In this document: one piece after another, positions 7,551-15,718 of the stretch | Position numbering within the stretch: position 1 is the first letter of the stretch | Layout: each line of letters opens with the position of its first letter | Assembly (NCBI GenBank): GCA_009377605.1 | Contig: WHTT01000015.1 | Location: forward strand, 1-34,551 | Source of the DNA: Luteitalea sp. | GTDB lineage: Bacteria > Acidobacteriota > Vicinamibacteria > Vicinamibacterales > Vicinamibacteraceae | Direction of reading: 5' to 3' | DNA: 34,551 nucleotides | Made by a program: the position numbers and the translations under genes | The notes under the pieces: model-generated | What the model was told of the DNA's origin: nothing | What the model saw: only the letters and a program-made list of their open reading frames with translations | Database searches by the model: none

Positions 7551-7897
7551 AGATAGAACACCTGGTTCACACATTCTGCAGTCGTGGAGCACTCAATCAG
7601 CGTGGCAAGCTCCGAAATGGCGAGCCCGACGCCGAGATTCCCGGGAACTAGGACGACCCCAGGCATCGGCTGGTCCGCCCGAACACGGTCGTACGCGTGC
7701 CTCGGAACGGTATTGACATCGTGTGTGACCAGAATGCGCCCATGCTCGGCCGCCCACTCGAGCACGGTTTCGTCCGCCGCGCCACGGAGGGTGGCGTTCT
7801 GAGCAACGATGTAGTCCAGCGCCGGAAGACGAAGCCGCAGACCACGTAGGATCTGGTGGTTCAGGTTCTCATCAATCAGGAGCGGAAGCATCGACAC
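7541..7897 (-). CDS. DUF5615 PIN-like toxin protein
   Basis: The 118-residue product has the DUF5615 signature: LPLLIDENLNHQILRGL near the start (acidic D..L), DYIVAQNATLRGAADETVLEWAAEHGRILVTHDVNT (second acidic cluster HD) and a late PGVVLVPG strand. These are minimal PIN-fold proteins, presumed ribonucleases, that occur as toxins with DUF433 antitoxins. The gene lies 15 bp after the DUF433 gene on the same strand, the usual antitoxin-toxin order. All the acidic residues expected are present, so it may be active. Confidence 0.82.
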   Translation of the reverse strand: MSMLPLLIDENLNHQILRGLRLRLPALDYIVAQNATLRGAADETVLEWAAEHGRILVTHDVNTVPRHAYDRVRADQPMPGVVLVPGNLGVGLAISELATLIECSTTAECVNQVFYLPI

Positions 7898-7912
7898 GCG
7901 AGCGCGGAAGTG

Positions 7913-8248
7913 CTACAGCGACGCCTGTCGGGCCCGGCGAGCGCGCACACGCTCACGAAGTCCGGTGACATCCTGATGAGATTCGATTTCGCGACGAATC
8001 ACTGACGCACGCTCGCAGCGCGCCGTCAGGTACGCCTCGACCTCGACCGTGTGCTCGAGATAGTAGGCCACCGCGCCATAGATATCGCGCAGCGACAAAG
8101 AGGGCAAGCTGTCGTTGATCTGCTCTGCCGTGGCCCCTTGTCGAAAGAGCTCGACGAGCGTGTCGAGCGTGACGCGGCTTCCGCGCACGCGCACGCTTCC
8201 GTCGGGCTCCTGAACGAGCGGTGTCGTTTGCGTGAGCGGCAGCCTCAT
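7913..8248 (-). CDS. DUF433 family antitoxin
   Basis: The 111-residue protein (ATG 8248; a GTG at 8251 is the alternative) is a DUF433 small DNA-binding protein. It shows the core RVRGSRVTLDTLVELFRQGATAEQINDSLPSLSLRDIYGAVAYYLEH (canonical irGtRitv..il.l...G.s.eei...yp.Lt.edv.aal.y). DUF433 proteins are the partner antitoxins of DUF5615/PIN toxins and resemble the HTH of VapB-type regulators. A long charged C-terminal helix (RREIESHQDVTGLRERVRARRAR) probably contacts the toxin. A perfect -10 box lies only a few bases before the start, suggesting a leaderless transcript. Confidence 0.85.
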   Translation of the reverse strand: MRLPLTQTTPLVQEPDGSVRVRGSRVTLDTLVELFRQGATAEQINDSLPSLSLRDIYGAVAYYLEHTVEVEAYLTARCERASVIRREIESHQDVTGLRERVRARRARQASL

Positions 8249-8258
8249 CACCTCTCAC

Positions 8259-8264
8259 ATTATA
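8259..8264 (-). promoter_or_regulatory. TATAAT -10 box of the DUF433/DUF5615 operon
   Basis: The minus strand reads TATAAT at 8264-8259, ending 8 nt before GTG 8251 and 11 nt before ATG 8248. A start point about 7 nt downstream would leave essentially no 5' leader. No good -35 box is visible. Confidence 0.5.
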
Positions 8265-8384
8265 CCTACACGCTGGCGGGCCGGGCCGGTCCGGCTCTTT
8301 CTTCGAGCCGCACAGATTCTCGTCAGAGAACGGCTGAGGGGTTGGGAGCGCTCGTGTTGATTGGTTCATAGCCGACGAGCAGGT

Positions 8385-8424
8385 GGGACAGATCGACACG
8401 GGCTACGGCGTGCCGACCTGTCCC
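8385..8424 (-). terminator. Conserved hairpin after surface protein B gene
   Basis: GGGACAG (8385-8391) pairs with CTGTCCC (8418-8424), with further pairing of TCGACACG with CGTGCCGA inside. The same hairpin and about 45 bp of flank follow the protein A gene at 4409-4495. Compensatory differences (GGGACGG/CCGTCCC versus GGGACAG/CTGTCCC) support a selected stem. Confidence 0.6.
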
Positions 8425-8498
8425 TTCCGAAGCGTCCTGGGGGTGCGACGCCAGGCGGTCCGGACCTTGGTGGGCGGGACGGCGTCCCGCCCGGTGCG

Positions 8499-11400
8499 TT
8501 ACGGCAGCGGTGTGGCGCGGGCGGCGGCGCCCGCCATCCACACGCGGCCGGGAGTCGAGCTGTAGCAGGCGTGCTCGACGGTGATCGGCACCGCCGGGTC
8601 GAGACTCTCGACCACCACGCTCGCGCGTTGGCCCGCCAGCTCCGGCCACTCGACGCCGAGGGCGAGTGTCCGCCGCGCATGCGCCGCGATGTCGAGGGTC
8701 CGCTCGACCGTGGTGCCGCTGTCGGTGATGAGCCGCACGCGGACCTCGCCGGCCGTGGCTGACGTATTCGAGAGCAGCACGAAGCTTTCCGCCGGGAGCG
8801 GCTGCGCGCTGTCTTCCGTGCGGCCGTCGGTGCCGACCCGCGCTTCGGCAATGGCCCAGGCCGCGCCGGGCGCGGTGGCGCCGAGCGTGGCGCTGGCTTC
8901 GGTCCACTGCCCGGCGGTCGGGCCCGGCCACCACATGGCCCGCTCGGCCACGATGGGGGCACTGGCGGTCACCGACGCCGCGAAGGCCGTCTCGGCGAGC
9001 GCCGGATCTTCGGCATCCACGTACACCGTGAGCCGCTGCTGCGCGGGCACGACGTAGGTCTTGGCGAGGACCTCGCCGCTGGGGAGCTGATACTGCACCT
9101 CGACGGTGACCGGCGCCGGTTCCGGGTTGCCGAAGAGCAGGAAGGCATCGAAGAACGCGCCGGTCGCCCCCTCGGCGAAATGCCAGGTGGGCGACGGTGC
9201 CGCCACGCCGGCGGCGGCGTGCCCGGCGAGGCCGAAGGTGTCGTGCGGACTGAAATACATCGCCCGCTCGGCGACGATTGGCGCGTCGGCGGTGATGCTG
9301 GCGGCCACGAGCGCCTCCTCGAGCCCCGGTTCCGCATCGACCCAGATGGTGCGGCGGCTCTGCGCCGGCACCACGTAGCTCCGCGTGACCGGGGTGTCCC
9401 CCTGCCGCAGATACTGGATCGTCGCCGTGACATCGCGGTCCTCCGGGTTCTGCAGCAAGTAATAGAGATCGAAGAGGCCGGCCGTGGCGCCTTCGGCGAA
9501 ATGCCACGTGGGGGAGGGCGCGGCGACGGCGGTCTCGAGCGAGCTCCCGTAGTTCGGCACCACGACGCCCTCGGCCATGGTGTCGTGGACGTATTGGGCC
9601 GCGGGCCAGGTCATGAGCCGGTCGGCCGCGACCGCGCGGTCGCTCTCCACCAAGGTGGCGGCGGCGATGTTCCAGCCGGCCAAGGCGGCGTTGAGCGGGA
9701 CGGTGGTGCGTGCGCCCGGCCCCAGCGTGAGGGCGCGGGTGAGATGCGCGCCCGTCTCGGTGACGAACGACAGCACGACCTCCGTCGCCTCGTCGGTCGG
9801 ATTGACGAGGCCGAGGTCGGTCTGGAAGAAGCCGACAGCGCCTTCGGCGAAATGGCCGCGGAAGAAGCCGCGCGGATGTGTGCCGCGCAGGAACTCGTCG
9901 AGGTTGGAGACGCCGTCGCCATCGGGGTCGGCCGCGGCATCGGCGTCCGCGCCCTCGAGGCCGTAGCGGGTGCGCCAGGCGGTGGGCACGCCGGTGCCTT
10001 CGGGATCGAGCGCCGGGTCAGGCGGGAGCAGCGTGGTCTCTTTCACCTGGTTGTTGGTGACGGCCGGGTCCGGCACGATGCCGGTGGCCGAGACGATGTG
10101 GGTGAGGGCACCGGTCCGGAGCGTTTCGAGCGTCACGGTGACCTCGGCGGTTTCTTCGACGGCCAGCGCATTGAGCGTGCATGCGAGTACCGCCTGATTG
10201 GGGCTGGCGTGGCAGGTGCCCTGCGGACTCGTCGCCGAGACCAACGTGGCGCCAGCGGGGAGCACGTCGGAGAGCCGGATGGCCGGCGTCGTCTCCGCGC
10301 CGAGATTGCGCACGCCCACCGTGTACGTGACGTGGCGCGCGAGATCGACCGTGGTGACGGCGCTCGTTTGCGTGATCGCGATATCGGCCGGCGCCGCAGC
10401 CTGCTCGGCCGCGCGGGCCTCGGCGACGCGCCCACAGCAGTCATCGAGGGTGATGACGTTGTTCCCCGGATCGATATCCGGCGGATAGGTGACGTGCGCC
10501 GCGACGGTCACCGCATCCGGCGTCTCCCCCTGCGACCAGAGGGCGAACCGGATGGACTCGCCAGGCTCGATCGCGAGATCGAAGCGCGTGCAGGCGGCGG
10601 TGTTGGTCTCGGCTTCGACCTCACAGGCCCAGCCGGGCTCCGCCATGGTGAAGGTGATGCCCTCGGGGAGCGGGATCGTCACCGTGATGGGCCCGTCGGT
10701 GACCTGCGGGCCGTTGTTGCGAATGGTGACGTAGAAGTCGAAGGTGTCGTGGTCTGGGTTGTAGCCCCACCAGATCTCGGTGGCCTCGACGTCGGTGCCG
10801 CAGCCGTCGAGTGTGGCGGTGGCGGCGTTGTTGTCCGGATTGACGTCCGCCGGTTCGACACCGCCGACCGCGGCTTCAGCCGAGAAGCTCCCCGGCTCGA
10901 GGACCATGGCGACCACGCGCAACGTGGCCACGTGCGCCTGCTCGAGGCGGCTACGCTCAGCGGCCCCGGCCGCCAGAACGCCGATCTGCCAGGTGCCGGC
11001 CTCCGGATCGTAGGCGCCGACCGACGGCGAGGCGGCGACGAACGCGAGGCCCTCGGGCAGCACATAGTTCACCACCAGGTTCGTGGCATCCGACGGCCCG
11101 AGGTTCTGCGCCGACACGACGAACTCGACCTCATCGTCCGGCACCGCGCAGGAGCCGGTCTCGACATCGACTGTCTGCGTGATCGCGATGTCGAGCTCCA
11201 TGAGCGGCGGCGGCCCACCGATGATCGACGCGCACTCGGGCACGAAGGCGGGATCCTCCGGATCGGTCACCGCTGGATCGGGGCAGTTCGGGGGGCCGAC
11301 GATGGCGTTGAGGAGGACGCCGTCGGCCGTGGTGCTCGGCGGATTGACGGTCACCGAGTAGGTCACCACCGCCGACTCGCCCACCAGGAGGTCGCCGGTC

Positions 11401-14198
11401 CAGGTCAGCGCCGGCGCGGCGAACGTTGCCTGGCCGGCCGTCGCGCTCAGATCGTCGTTGAACGTAGCCTCGTCGAGCACACCTGACAGGTCGTCGCTCA
11501 CGCTCAGCGCGGCGCCGTCACTGACGAAGTCAGCGCCGCCCGTGTTGGTGATGGTGACCGTATACGTCACCACATCACCCGATCCCACCGGTCCGGTGGC
11601 ATCCGATGTCTTCTGCGCCTCCCACGCGCCCACCTCGTTGACGCTGACGCAATCGGGGTTGAAGGCCGGATCATTCGGGTCAGTGATCGCGGGGGCGGGA
11701 CAGTTCGGCGCGCCGGTCACGGCGTTGGCAAGCACGCCGTCCGCCAGCTCCTCGTTGGCGCGCACCGTGACTGAATAGGTCACGGTCGCCGTCGCGCCGA
11801 CGGCCAAGTTGCCCGTCCAGGTCACCGTCGGCTCACTGAAGGTAGCTTCCCCGACGTCGGCGTCGTCGTTGAAGAGCGCATCGTCGAGCACGGCCGTCAG
11901 GTCGTCGCTGAAGGAGATATCTGTCAGATCGACGGCGCCGGTGTTCTCGACTGCGATCGTGTAGGAGACCACGGTCTCCGCCACCACGGTGCCTTCCGGA
12001 CTCGAGGTCTTGGTCGTCGTCCATGCCTCGATCTGGCTCACCGTCTCACAGGTTGCGTCCGGGTCGTCACAGCCCGGCCCCGTGACCGCGTTCTCCAGTA
12101 TGCCGTCGCCCAGCGCGTCCGCGCCGTTCACGGTCACCGAATACGTGATGGTCACCGCTCCGCCGTTCGCAGCCAGCGGGCCGCCCCAGGAGAGCTGCTG
12201 GGTGTCGGGGTCGAAGACCACCGTGCCGGAGGTGGCACTGGCGTCATCGTTGAAGATGGCATCGTCCAACACACCGGATAGGTCGTCGGACACGACGGCA
12301 TTGAACGCCTCGGCCGGCCCGGTGTTGGTGATGGTGAGCTCGTAGCTGACCACGTCGCCGGCCTGGACCGTGTCCCCACCATCGGAGGTCTTTGCGACGC
12401 TGAGCTGCGGTTGGGGCACCTGCGTGACGCAGGCCGGATCCGTTGCAGGCGAGGTCGCGCAATTGGAGCCGGGACCTTCGCCGAGGACGCCGTTGGCGAT
12501 GATGGCGTCACCCGCGGGTGGGTCATTGATGGTCACCGAGTAGGTGATGGTGGCAGTGTCACCGGGGTCGAGAGACCCCGACCAGGTGATGGCGTCATCT
12601 GTGAACTCTGCATCTCCCACGCTGGCGTCGACGTCGTCGTTGTAGGTGGCATCGCCGTCGAGGGCACCGGAGAGATCGTCGGTGAACGAGAGGTTGGTCA
12701 GCGGCACCGAGCCCACGTTGGACACCGTCACGGTGTAGGTGAACGAGTCACCAGGCTCGAGCTCCGTGGCGTCGTCATTCGTCACGGTCTTCTCGTATTG
12801 GACCCGTCCTGCCAGCACCGGGTAGTCCTCGACCTCGCCGCCGGAGGCGGCCTCGGTCGGGAGCGGGTCCGTCACCTCGCCGGAGAAGATGCGGAACCGG
12901 GCGAATGCGTCAGTGCTCGTGGTGCCTGCCGGGAACATCAGATCGACGGCCGTGGTGCCCGAGCCGGCAGGGATCGACTCAACCGCACGCTCGCCGGGAT
13001 CGAAGGCGCCGCTCCCGTCGAGATCGATCCAGCCGGCCAGTGTGGCCACTGTGTCGCTGGTGTTCGTGACCGTGACCGCCACCGTGGTCGGCTCGCCGGC
13101 AATCACCTGAATCGGGTCGGTCACGCCGTCGTCCGTGTCCGAGTCGGCGCCAGGCGAGGGTTGGCCCTCGGCCTCGTGATCGACCGTGGTCCCGAGCATC
13201 AACGGTGCAGTGTTATCCCCGGAATTCCAGCCGGCGAGACCATGGCGGGCGCCATCGGATGCGAGCAGCGTGGCGTACGACGCGTCGGGAGCGTCGCCAA
13301 AGTCGATTGGGACGGGGGCGTTGAAGCAGCGGGCGCCATCGTTGCCGGCTGCCGTTGGGCCGTCCGAGAAGAATGTTCCCGTGACGTTCTGGACATCGAC
13401 GCGCGAGATGATTCCCGTGACGTTGCTCGAGGGATACAGAAATCCATCGGCATCGGCAAAGAAGGCCCCGAATAGGTTGTCCGAGAGGGCCCCCAGCGTA
13501 CCACGGTTCTCCCACGTATGGTCGGTCCGATTGAAGCTGTAGAGCACCGACTCGGTGTCACCGTTCATTACGCGGTAAAGGAAGTCCCCGCCTCCGGGGA
13601 CAAACACCCAGTCGCATCCACAGGTGAAGTTCTCGATACCTGCCCCACTGACCGGACCAGTGTCGATGACGTGATTGAAGGTCGGGGATCCAGGTGCGAG
13701 GTCGATCTGAACCCACTGGTTTCCAGGGTAACTGGCTCCAGCAGTGATGACCCAGTACTGCCCGTTCTCGTCAACCTCGCCTATGACGGTGTTCGCAGGA
13801 ACGCCATTAGAATTCGTGGGCCAACCGTCGGGAATGCCGTGCGCGACGACGCTGCCGTCACTTCCCACACTGACCACGCCACGCGTGGCTGGCGTTTCCG
13901 GAACGTTGTTCCAGCCGTAAATCAAGTCATCGAGGATGTGGTATCCGACTGCGTTGATGTTCCATCCGGTGAGACTCAGAATCGGGTCGTCGTCACCGGT
14001 CACCAAGTCGATCGCCTGCACAGTCGTGGGCGGGGTCCCTCCACTCTGGAAAAGGAACGCCCGGGCATCGCAGGCCGGCCAGGGCTGCTGCGGCGGCGGC
14101 TCCTGCGTTTGCGCGCGAGGTGCTGTGAGGAGGAAGACGACCGCCATCATGGCGGCGACAATAATGCCTGTCGACTTGGGAGTCCGTGGGTGACGCAT
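8499..14198 (-). CDS. Giant exported multi-domain surface protein B (DUF11 repeats)
   Basis: ATG 14198 gives 1899 residues; GAGG lies 7 nt upstream, whereas ATG 14204 is too close to it. The order is a signal peptide (to about residue 35), a DUF6923-like propeller region (about 40-295; LFQSGGTPPTTVQAIDLVTG), a GEVEDY domain (about 299-457; DFGDAPDASYATLL to GGEVEDYPV), and about seven DUF11-like Ig repeats (about 470-1390; pattern D.VTYTVTITNTG..). A calcium-binding-like DPDGDGVSNLDEF follows near 1426. Four C-terminal modules of about 115 residues start around 1446 (three opening with HFAEGA, the last with AIAEAR), and the final one is shared with protein A. It is secreted and probably cell-surface or matrix associated. 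No sorting signal (LPXTG, PEP-CTERM, T9SS CTD) is recognised, so the C-terminal module may itself be the anchor. Sigma54-like control is inferred from upstream sites. Confidence 0.82.
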   Translation of the reverse strand: MRHPRTPKSTGIIVAAMMAVVFLLTAPRAQTQEPPPQQPWPACDARAFLFQSGGTPPTTVQAIDLVTGDDDPILSLTGWNINAVGYHILDDLIYGWNNVPETPATRGVVSVGSDGSVVAHGIPDGWPTNSNGVPANTVIGEVDENGQYWVITAGASYPGNQWVQIDLAPGSPTFNHVIDTGPVSGAGIENFTCGCDWVFVPGGGDFLYRVMNGDTESVLYSFNRTDHTWENRGTLGALSDNLFGAFFADADGFLYPSSNVTGIISRVDVQNVTGTFFSDGPTAAGNDGARCFNAPVPIDFGDAPDASYATLLASDGARHGLAGWNSGDNTAPLMLGTTVDHEAEGQPSPGADSDTDDGVTDPIQVIAGEPTTVAVTVTNTSDTVATLAGWIDLDGSGAFDPGERAVESIPAGSGTTAVDLMFPAGTTSTDAFARFRIFSGEVTDPLPTEAASGGEVEDYPVLAGRVQYEKTVTNDDATELEPGDSFTYTVTVSNVGSVPLTNLSFTDDLSGALDGDATYNDDVDASVGDAEFTDDAITWSGSLDPGDTATITYSVTINDPPAGDAIIANGVLGEGPGSNCATSPATDPACVTQVPQPQLSVAKTSDGGDTVQAGDVVSYELTITNTGPAEAFNAVVSDDLSGVLDDAIFNDDASATSGTVVFDPDTQQLSWGGPLAANGGAVTITYSVTVNGADALGDGILENAVTGPGCDDPDATCETVSQIEAWTTTKTSSPEGTVVAETVVSYTIAVENTGAVDLTDISFSDDLTAVLDDALFNDDADVGEATFSEPTVTWTGNLAVGATATVTYSVTVRANEELADGVLANAVTGAPNCPAPAITDPNDPAFNPDCVSVNEVGAWEAQKTSDATGPVGSGDVVTYTVTITNTGGADFVSDGAALSVSDDLSGVLDEATFNDDLSATAGQATFAAPALTWTGDLLVGESAVVTYSVTVNPPSTTADGVLLNAIVGPPNCPDPAVTDPEDPAFVPECASIIGGPPPLMELDIAITQTVDVETGSCAVPDDEVEFVVSAQNLGPSDATNLVVNYVLPEGLAFVAASPSVGAYDPEAGTWQIGVLAAGAAERSRLEQAHVATLRVVAMVLEPGSFSAEAAVGGVEPADVNPDNNAATATLDGCGTDVEATEIWWGYNPDHDTFDFYVTIRNNGPQVTDGPITVTIPLPEGITFTMAEPGWACEVEAETNTAACTRFDLAIEPGESIRFALWSQGETPDAVTVAAHVTYPPDIDPGNNVITLDDCCGRVAEARAAEQAAAPADIAITQTSAVTTVDLARHVTYTVGVRNLGAETTPAIRLSDVLPAGATLVSATSPQGTCHASPNQAVLACTLNALAVEETAEVTVTLETLRTGALTHIVSATGIVPDPAVTNNQVKETTLLPPDPALDPEGTGVPTAWRTRYGLEGADADAAADPDGDGVSNLDEFLRGTHPRGFFRGHFAEGAVGFFQTDLGLVNPTDEATEVVLSFVTETGAHLTRALTLGPGARTTVPLNAALAGWNIAAATLVESDRAVAADRLMTWPAAQYVHDTMAEGVVVPNYGSSLETAVAAPSPTWHFAEGATAGLFDLYYLLQNPEDRDVTATIQYLRQGDTPVTRSYVVPAQSRRTIWVDAEPGLEEALVAASITADAPIVAERAMYFSPHDTFGLAGHAAAGVAAPSPTWHFAEGATGAFFDAFLLFGNPEPAPVTVEVQYQLPSGEVLAKTYVVPAQQRLTVYVDAEDPALAETAFAASVTASAPIVAERAMWWPGPTAGQWTEASATLGATAPGAAWAIAEARVGTDGRTEDSAQPLPAESFVLLSNTSATAGEVRVRLITDSGTTVERTLDIAAHARRTLALGVEWPELAGQRASVVVESLDPAVPITVEHACYSSTPGRVWMAGAAARATPLP

Positions 14199-14280
14199 GG
14201 TCATGCCTCGTGTCTGGTTCCTTGCGCGTCGGAACGGCAAAAGCGCCCTCCTCGCGCGCGATCACGGCTGGCGGGGATAG

Positions 14281-14296
14281 ACCAGGAACCATGCCA
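14281..14296 (-). promoter_or_regulatory. Sigma54-like promoter of surface protein B
   Basis: The minus strand reads TGGCATGGTTCCTGGT. The -24 TGGCATG is consensus-like and the -12 is CTGGT. It lies 83 bp before ATG 14198 and 115 bp from the enhancer pair. CTCTCAA lies 15 bp upstream of the -24 box, exactly as in copy A. Confidence 0.6.
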
Positions 14297-14370
14297 AACT
14301 CCACGATTAGCTCTCAAGGCACTGAGTATGAGCGCTTTGAGAGTGGTACTCCGCGAAGGGTGCTACGAGA

Positions 14371-14435
14371 GTCTGAGACAGAGACCGTATCGATGCTGTC
14401 GCAGTGCGGGTGTCCGCTGAGACACTTCTGAGACA
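14371..14435 (-). promoter_or_regulatory. Upstream activating sites (copy B)
   Basis: GAGACA at 14419-14424 and 14430-14435 (11 bp apart) are preceded by the dyad TGTCCGCTGAGACA (14411-14424). A third GAGACA lies at 14375-14380. The block 14371-14435 is close to copy A base for base. Confidence 0.65.
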
Positions 14436-14452
14436 CCGAAGGGTAGGGCCGG

Positions 14453-15397
14453 CTACCTGTTGTTCTCGTTGCCCATCGCCGCGAGGCGGCGGTAGAGCGT
14501 GGCGCGGCTCATGCCAAGCAGGCGCGCGGCCAGGCTGCGATTACCGCCGGTCTGCTTCAGCGTGTCGAGCACCCGCTGTCGTTCGAGCTCGGACATCGGT
14601 GGCCGCGGCGGTGGGACCGTATCGCCGGCGAGCTCCGGTAGCAGGTCGGCGACGCCGATCGTTCGAGCGGTCGCGCGGACGACGGCCAGCTCGATCGTCG
14701 ACTCCAGCTCGCGGACGTTGCCCGGCCAGCGATGGGCCAACAGCCGCGCCATTGCCTCCGAGCCGATGAGATCGACGGCCTTCCGGTGCTTGACCGCGGC
14801 GCGACCCAAGAAGGCAGCGGCCAGCAGTGGAATGTCGTCGCGCCGCCGTCGCAGCGGTGGCAGGATGATTCGCGCACCCCAGAGGCGATAGAGAAGATCC
14901 TCCCGGAACCGTCCCGCAGCAACTTCCTGACTGAGATTGCGGTGAGTAGTTGCGAGCACTCTGACGTCGCTCGGCCACCGTGTGGACTCGCCGAGGCGCA
15001 GACTCTCGCGCTCTCGCAGCACTCGGAGCAGGTGAGTCTGCATGTTCGCCGGCATGTCACCGAGCTCGTCCAGGAGCAGCGTGCCGCCCCGTACCTGGTC
15101 GAACAGACGTCCATCGTCTGCCGCCGCGCCGCTGAACACGCCGGGCGCGTACTCGAGCCATCGGCGTGTTCCAAGCAGCTCGGCGAGCCCGGCGATGCCG
15201 AGGGGGATGAAGGGCCGGTGTCTCCGCTGGCTCGCCTCGTGGATCGCTCGGGCCACGAGCTCCTTGCCGGTTCCTGTCTCCCCCTCGATGACGACCGTCG
15301 TGTCAACCGGACCCAACAGCCGAATCTGCTGGCGTACGAGGCGCATCGCGGCCGACTCGCCGAGCAGGCTCGCGGTTGCCTCTCTCGTTGGTTCCAT
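14453..15397 (-). CDS. Stand-alone AAA+ / Fis-HTH enhancer-binding-like protein with degenerate sigma54-contact loop
   Basis: The 314-residue protein has no sensor domain. It consists of an NtrC-type AAA+ domain (residues about 11-245) and a Fis-type HTH (about 282-308, TGGNRSLAARLLGMSRATLY). Walker A (GETGTGKE, 39-46), Walker B (GGTLLLDELGD, 104-114) and the arginine region GRFREDLLYRL are intact. The sigma54-contacting loop is GVFSGA (86-91) instead of GAFTGA, and the preceding NCA.L...LLESELFGH stretch is rewritten as GIAGLAELLGTRRW. ATP binding is therefore likely, but direct sigma54 remodelling is doubtful. It could be a DNA-binding partner or antagonist of the large receptor (15719-19549), whose HTH is almost the same. 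Its own promoter carries enhancer copy C, so it is probably in the same regulon. Confidence 0.82.
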   Translation of the reverse strand: MEPTREATASLLGESAAMRLVRQQIRLLGPVDTTVVIEGETGTGKELVARAIHEASQRRHRPFIPLGIAGLAELLGTRRWLEYAPGVFSGAAADDGRLFDQVRGGTLLLDELGDMPANMQTHLLRVLRERESLRLGESTRWPSDVRVLATTHRNLSQEVAAGRFREDLLYRLWGARIILPPLRRRRDDIPLLAAAFLGRAAVKHRKAVDLIGSEAMARLLAHRWPGNVRELESTIELAVVRATARTIGVADLLPELAGDTVPPPRPPMSELERQRVLDTLKQTGGNRSLAARLLGMSRATLYRRLAAMGNENNR

Positions 15398-15473
15398 CCT
15401 GCTTTGTGAGACGTCGGCCTCGGCGCAGCCGGCCTATCGGTGAACGTCATCCGCACCCGTGTCTAGTCCGCAT

Positions 15474-15489
15474 ACCAGGAGTCGTGCCA
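15474..15489 (-). promoter_or_regulatory. Sigma54-like promoter of the small AAA+ regulator
   Basis: The minus strand reads TGGCACGACTCCTGGT: a perfect -24 TGGCACG, with -12 CTGGT. It is 77 bp before ATG 15397 and 111 bp from enhancer pair C. Confidence 0.65.
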
Positions 15490-15563
15490 TCGGCGACGAT
15501 CGCGGGAACCGATTGAAACTACAAGAAGTATCGGGACGTCGCGGCAAGGGATGCCGAACGACT

Positions 15564-15624
15564 GAGACGCCGGCCGTCACAGACCTGTCGCAGTCACAGT
15601 GTCCGGCGAGACAGGATTGAGACA
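15564..15624 (-). promoter_or_regulatory. Upstream activating sites (copy C)
   Basis: GAGACA at 15608-15613 and 15619-15624 (11 bp apart) are preceded by the dyad TGTCCGGCGAGACA (15600-15613). A degenerate third site GAGACG lies at 15564-15569. The 321-bp gap 15398-15718 between the two regulator genes holds only this site and the promoter at 15474. Confidence 0.65.
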
Positions 15625-15718
15625 GTTCTTGGAGCTAGATGGGCTGTCCGCCTTCGCGCTGCGCGCTTCGGTGGACAGGTCGGCGGGCGAGTCGGCGAGC
15701 GCGCCCTCCCGTGGGGGG

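Noticed and set aside
9180-11486. 768-codon open frame on the plus strand inside the giant DUF11 gene
   Set aside because: It is antisense to a clearly coding gene with recognisable repeats; its composition (R, G, D, H rich) is typical of a GC-rich shadow frame.
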